From assembly GCA_030151165.1 (NCBI GenBank), contig JASLEM010000117.1, positions 1 to 7,575 on the forward strand: a DNA stretch of 7,575 bases, in the 5' to 3' direction. Every line of letters starts with the position of its first letter. Positions within the stretch are counted from its first letter, which is position 1. This document shows, in pieces, positions 5,639-7,575 of the stretch. Both the position numbers and the translations under genes were made by a program. This DNA is from Burkholderiaceae bacterium. Its GTDB lineage: Bacteria; Pseudomonadota; Gammaproteobacteria; Burkholderiales; Burkholderiaceae. Under the pieces are notes generated by a model. That model was given only the letters and a program-made list of their open reading frames with translations, searched no databases and was not told where the DNA came from.

Positions 5639-5685
5639 TCCCCAACTCCCTAGTTTTCGCGAAGCATAGCGATCGCTAGGAATCC
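5639..5685. other. rep-recombinase intergenic region with two palindromes, candidate attP/res site
   Basis: This 47-base gap between the rep stop and the recombinase start contains TTCGCGAA (5656-5663) and a perfect 12-bp palindrome TAGCGATCGCTA (5667-5678). Small serine recombinases usually act at short dyads near their own gene, so this is a candidate crossover or regulatory site. No tRNA-like end was recognised here. Confidence 0.35.
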
Positions 5686-6552
5686 CTATTGCCGAAAGAT
5701 GGGCTGCGAAATCGGCTCACTTGCAATGAAATAAACATCCTTGAACTCGGAAAGCCAGGACGTTGCGATGACCTGCCCCTGCTCGCATGCATAGCTAACC
5801 ACCAGCTCCATCACCTCTGCCAAGCTTGCACGCTGAAACTGCATTTGCGTCGGCTTTGGCAGCTCGCATCGCGACGCGCGGAAGCGCTTCGAATGATCCT
5901 CACCGGCCTCGAACATCTTAAGCACGTACTTCGAGATATAGGCCGCGCACTTCGCGGCACTCTTCCGCGCGGTCCCCTTCCAGCGGCCAACATCGATGTT
6001 GCCGCCGAGGTCGCCAACGACATGCCGCCAAAGCGCACGCACCACGTTGAACGACTTGACCCGAACACCGTTGCGCGCTTCCATCAAAGCCGGCAACTTT
6101 TGCACTGCCAAATGCACATGCCACGCACCGCGTTTTTGCTGCTCAAAGCACGCCACGTAGCCGAACCCTCGAAGGTTCTTCCGCATGAGCCGCAGGAACT
6201 CTTTCAGATGGGCCTCGCACAGCGTTTGATCGGTCTGGTTAGCCCGGTACGTCAGCGTCAGCAGGTTGTCGAGGCCCTGCGCCTTGCACTTGCGCCGGAC
6301 GTTCGCCTTCGCTCGTCGAGCTGCACGCCTGCGATTGGCCTCCGCCCTTTCCTCGGCGTCCTCGTCGGGCCGCTCTCCGCGCGCGATCTGGGCGTTTATC
6401 GACTCAGGGTGCAGGGGCCCTACATAGGCCCAATCAATCGCCCTCTGTACGCACGCCTCGCGATGGCCGTGCCCCAGATCGTGAAGCGTGACCTTGAACC
6501 GATCCGCGCTCGGCTTGCCCTCGAACACTTCCCCGTGTATTGTGCGAAACAT
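5686..6552 (-). CDS. rolling-circle replication initiator (Rep, pII-like)
   Basis: This 288-aa HUH-endonuclease-type initiator nicks the double-stranded origin and stays covalently attached by a Tyr. Visible are LLTLTYRANQT (about 97-107, motif 1), FEQQKRGAWHVHLAV (136-150) with the metal-binding His-Val-His at 145-147, and AAYISKYVLK (203-212) with Tyr205 and Tyr209 around Lys208, the usual catalytic Tyr motif. A basic Arg/Ala stretch lies at about 68-91. I chose ATG at 6552 (MFRTIHGEVF) because AGGTGA lies about 8 bases upstream; the in-frame GTG at 6582 and ATG at 6567 lack comparable sites. The first 119 bases overlap the small leader ORF in another frame. No pX-like internal gene or pII of M13 type was recognised, so the Rep is of the phage/plasmid HUH class common in Xanthomonas and Ralstonia filamentous phages. 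Confidence 0.92.
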   Translation of the reverse strand: MFRTIHGEVFEGKPSADRFKVTLHDLGHGHREACVQRAIDWAYVGPLHPESINAQIARGERPDEDAEERAEANRRRAARRAKANVRRKCKAQGLDNLLTLTYRANQTDQTLCEAHLKEFLRLMRKNLRGFGYVACFEQQKRGAWHVHLAVQKLPALMEARNGVRVKSFNVVRALWRHVVGDLGGNIDVGRWKGTARKSAAKCAAYISKYVLKMFEAGEDHSKRFRASRCELPKPTQMQFQRASLAEVMELVVSYACEQGQVIATSWLSEFKDVYFIASEPISQPIFRQ

Positions 6553-6673
6553 TGAACTCACCTGCATTGTGGGTTTGATCACCGCCCCGGGCTGTTGACG
6601 CAGCGCCGGGGTTTTCTTTTGCCTGCTCGAACAGGTCGAGCTGCAAGGGGGCGACTAGACGCTTACGCGGCAT
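6434..6673 (-). CDS. small ORF upstream of and overlapping rep
   Basis: This is a possible 79-aa protein starting at ATG 6673 with a strong GGGGGAG directly before the start. The first 40 residues (MPRKRLVAPLQLDLFEQAKE and onward) lie outside rep and look like ordinary protein, with a basic start and the LQLDLFEQ segment. The last 40 lie in a shifted frame over rep and are Arg/Gly/Ser-rich, like a GC-frame shadow. It may be a real leader gene whose tail overlaps rep, or a leader peptide that couples translation into rep. Family not recognised. Confidence 0.45.
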   Translation of the reverse strand: MPRKRLVAPLQLDLFEQAKENPGAASTARGGDQTHNAGEFNVSHNTRGSVRGQAERGSVQGHASRSGARPSRGVRTEGD

Positions 6674-6715
6674 CGCTCCCCCGTGTTGTTCTGTTGTGTC
6701 CTAGGAATAAATCTA

Positions 6716-6734
6716 GGCCGGCCTGCGGCCGGCC
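6716..6734 (-). terminator. strong GGCCGGCC hairpin, terminator-like or packaging hairpin
   Basis: A perfect 8-bp stem (GGCCGGCC / GGCCGGCC) with a 3-base loop. On the minus strand it is followed by the AT-rich TAGATTTATTCC, a weak U-tract that sits between the structural operon and the rep leader ORF. The AT-rich part is itself bounded by CCTAG/CTAGG (6700-6717). Termination upstream of rep is plausible; a packaging role on viral ssDNA is an alternative. Confidence 0.45.
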
Positions 6735-6915
6735 GTCCTCGTGGCGCTCTGCGCCCCGCGTCCGTCCGTCCCCTGCCGGTGCAGCACCGCGGCACGCACG
6801 GAACAGCATCGAGAGCGCGCGGCCGGCAGATCGGCGCGCCGGCACCGCGCACGCGACGAACGCCCGAGACAGGCCCGCATCGCTCCGCTGGCCGTCCAGA
6901 AGGACAAGGCTAGTA

Positions 6916-6932
6916 CTGGGGGTGCCCCCCAG
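6916..6932. other. G/C hairpin after the methyltransferase-like gene
   Basis: A perfect 7-bp stem CTGGGGG / CCCCCAG with a 3-base TGC loop, 11 bases past the TGA of the methyltransferase-like gene. No U-tract follows on either strand, so it is a poor intrinsic terminator. A single-stranded DNA element (origin or packaging) is possible. Confidence 0.45.
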
Positions 6933-6943
6933 CCCCCCGCGCG

Positions 6944-7575
6944 TCACAGCGGGCCCCCAGCAACTTGCAACGGCATCACGGCGCCGGAAGTAACCGCGAC
7001 ACCTGCAACAGCGCCGCGCAGCTCGGGGTAACAGCCGCCACCAGGCGCGAGTAACAGCTCACCGCCGGCGGATGTTTCAGCGTTCGCCAGGTCGGCGTAA
7101 CAGCTCACGCCGGCGGCAGGTAACCGCTGGCGATCGACGGGCGTAACAACCCGACCGCGCGGCACGTAACACCGCCCCGCAAGCCGGACGAGGAACTCCG
7201 CGAACAGACGCGGCGTGCGCTCTCGGTCAGCGGGCTGCATTGCAAGCGTGCGCCCCTTGCGACGCAGGGCCTCCACAGGCAAGCCATCGAGGTGATGACG
7301 AGGCATACCCACGACGTAGAGCCAAGTCGGCTTGGGCGCGTAGTGGCCCCACCACCCTTGATCGACAAGAACCGTCCAGCCGCCGTACTCGTCGAACTCG
7401 CCCGGCCTGGGCAACCCAGCTGCAGGCCACAGGTCGGAACCGTAGGGGTGCTCAATCACACCGCCGTACTGCCGAACGAAGTCCACCGCAAAGAAGCCAA
7501 GCTCGAGCTCGTCGGGACGCGGCTTAGCAAGCTTCGCAAGGCGACCCCAACCACGGCACGGCGGGTGAGCCACCA
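6944..7575 (-). CDS. methyltransferase-like phage protein, main part (crosses the circle join)
   Basis: Together with 1-238 this encodes about 242 aa (numbered from GTG 238). I do not recognise an assigned name. Visible are HPPCRGWG at residues 36-43, GGVIEHP at about 70-76 and DQGWWGHYAPKPTWLYVVG at about 104-122. These resemble, in order, motif IV (PPC with the catalytic Cys), motif VI (Glu in ENV) and motif VIII (Gln/Lys-rich strand) of C5-cytosine methyltransferases. The glycine-rich SAM-binding motif I is not evident and the protein is short for a methyltransferase, so activity is doubtful. The conserved-looking part ends near residue 165 (FAEFLVRLAG). The remaining 75 or so residues are low-complexity Gly/Ala/Val and are encoded over the 23-bp GTAAC array. 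The gene is last in the structural operon, directly after zot, and is not part of the standard filamentous phage set, so it looks like an accessory gene. Function in modification or defence evasion is inference only. Confidence 0.65.
   Translation of the reverse strand, partial: VAHPPCRGWGRLAKLAKPRPDELELGFFAVDFVRQYGGVIEHPYGSDLWPAAGLPRPGEFDEYGGWTVLVDQGWWGHYAPKPTWLYVVGMPRHHLDGLPVEALRRKGRTLAMQPADRERTPRLFAEFLVRLAGRCYVPRGRVVTPVDRQRLPAAGVSCYADLANAETSAGGELLLAPGGGCYPELRGAVAGVAVTSGAVMPLQVAGGPL
7005..7188. repeat. 23-bp iteron-like array, eight units with GTAAC core
   Basis: GTAAC occurs at 7028, 7051, 7097, 7120, 7143 and 7166, and degenerate copies in exact register at 7005 (GCAAC) and 7074 (GTTTC). 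All starts are separated by 23 or 46 bases. The core is often followed by AGC, and units 7051 and 7097 share GTAACAGCTCAC plus GCCGGCGG. The second half of each unit is GC-rich and less conserved. The array lies inside the 3' part of the methyltransferase-like gene (codons about 162-223), but 23 is not a codon multiple, so the selection is on DNA. About two helical turns per unit would place bound proteins on one face. Confidence 0.8.
7435..7575. repeat. terminal direct repeat marking circular closure (right copy)
   Basis: This is the exact second copy of bases 1-141. Features in this stretch and in 1-141 are the same DNA and should be counted once. Confidence 0.93.

Larger units (their letters stand above)
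6674..6943. other. intergenic region, probable replication origin / packaging region
   Basis: These 270 bases lack a convincing gene and separate the end of the structural operon from rep. They hold several inverted repeats: 6716-6734, 6743-6755 (GGCGC-TCT-GCGCC), 6777-6789 (CGGTG-CAG-CACCG), GCCGGC arms at 6822-6827 and 6838-6843, and 6916-6932. Filamentous phages keep their origin and packaging hairpins in such a region, and this is the only sizeable non-coding stretch besides the operator region. No nick site could be identified with confidence. The minus-strand sense would be the viral strand, since it is the coding strand. Confidence 0.6.

Noticed and set aside
5689..6555. A 288-codon plus-strand open frame
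   Set aside because: It lies almost exactly opposite rep, whose HUH and Tyr motifs are unambiguous.
7005..7188. CRISPR array
   Set aside because: The conserved core is only 5-8 bases in a 23-bp period, with no long repeats or spacers and no cas genes.
1..7575. XerCD dif-like attachment site
   Set aside because: I looked for the AT-rich dif arms and core in non-coding parts on both strands and saw none; the phage has its own recombinase.
1..7575. tRNA genes
   Set aside because: No cloverleaf with a GGTTCGA-type T-arm and acceptor pair was found; the GGGGTTCCCC at 4665-4674 is only a short hairpin.

Overview
The window is a complete or near-complete circular genome of a small filamentous phage (family Inoviridae), either as replicative form or as a circularised prophage. 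The first 141 bases recur exactly as the last 141 (1-141 = 7435-7575), so the molecule closes at about 7,434 bp and one gene crosses the join. The DNA is very GC-rich. Gene order and protein types resemble the temperate filamentous phages of Ralstonia, Burkholderia and relatives. The host is therefore probably a Burkholderiaceae-type betaproteobacterium (inference; no host gene is present).

Nearly everything is transcribed on the minus strand. Read in that direction from the control region, the structural operon runs: ssDNA-binding protein (4640-4320), an 80-aa unknown (4320-4078), a 30-aa membrane peptide (4081-3989), a GC-rich hairpin, the major coat protein (3917-3681), a 108-aa membrane protein (3666-3340), the adsorption protein pIII (3353-1761), a pVI-like DUF2523 protein (1761-1477), and the Zot/pI assembly ATPase (1475-246). 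Last is a protein resembling part of a C5-methyltransferase, which starts at about 238 and crosses the join to end at 6944. Most junctions overlap by 1 to 14 bases or leave gaps of a few bases, as expected for translational coupling.

After that gene comes a hairpin-rich intergenic region of about 270 bases (6674-6943), which probably holds the replication and packaging signals. It is followed by a small leader ORF (6673-6434), the rolling-circle initiator Rep (6552-5686) and a small serine recombinase (5638-5075). The only plus-strand gene is a helix-turn-helix regulator (4786-5097), convergent with the recombinase. Regulator and structural operon diverge from a control region at 4641-4785 with three TGTTTAC-N5-GTAAACA-type operators. 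Repressor plus recombinase form a lysogeny module. No pIV secretin is encoded, so the virion must leave through a host secretin.

The least expected feature is an eight-unit array with an exact 23-bp period (GTAAC core, 7005-7188). It lies inside the 3' end of the methyltransferase-like gene, just past the recognisable domain. Because 23 is not a multiple of 3, the array is conserved as DNA and not as a protein repeat.
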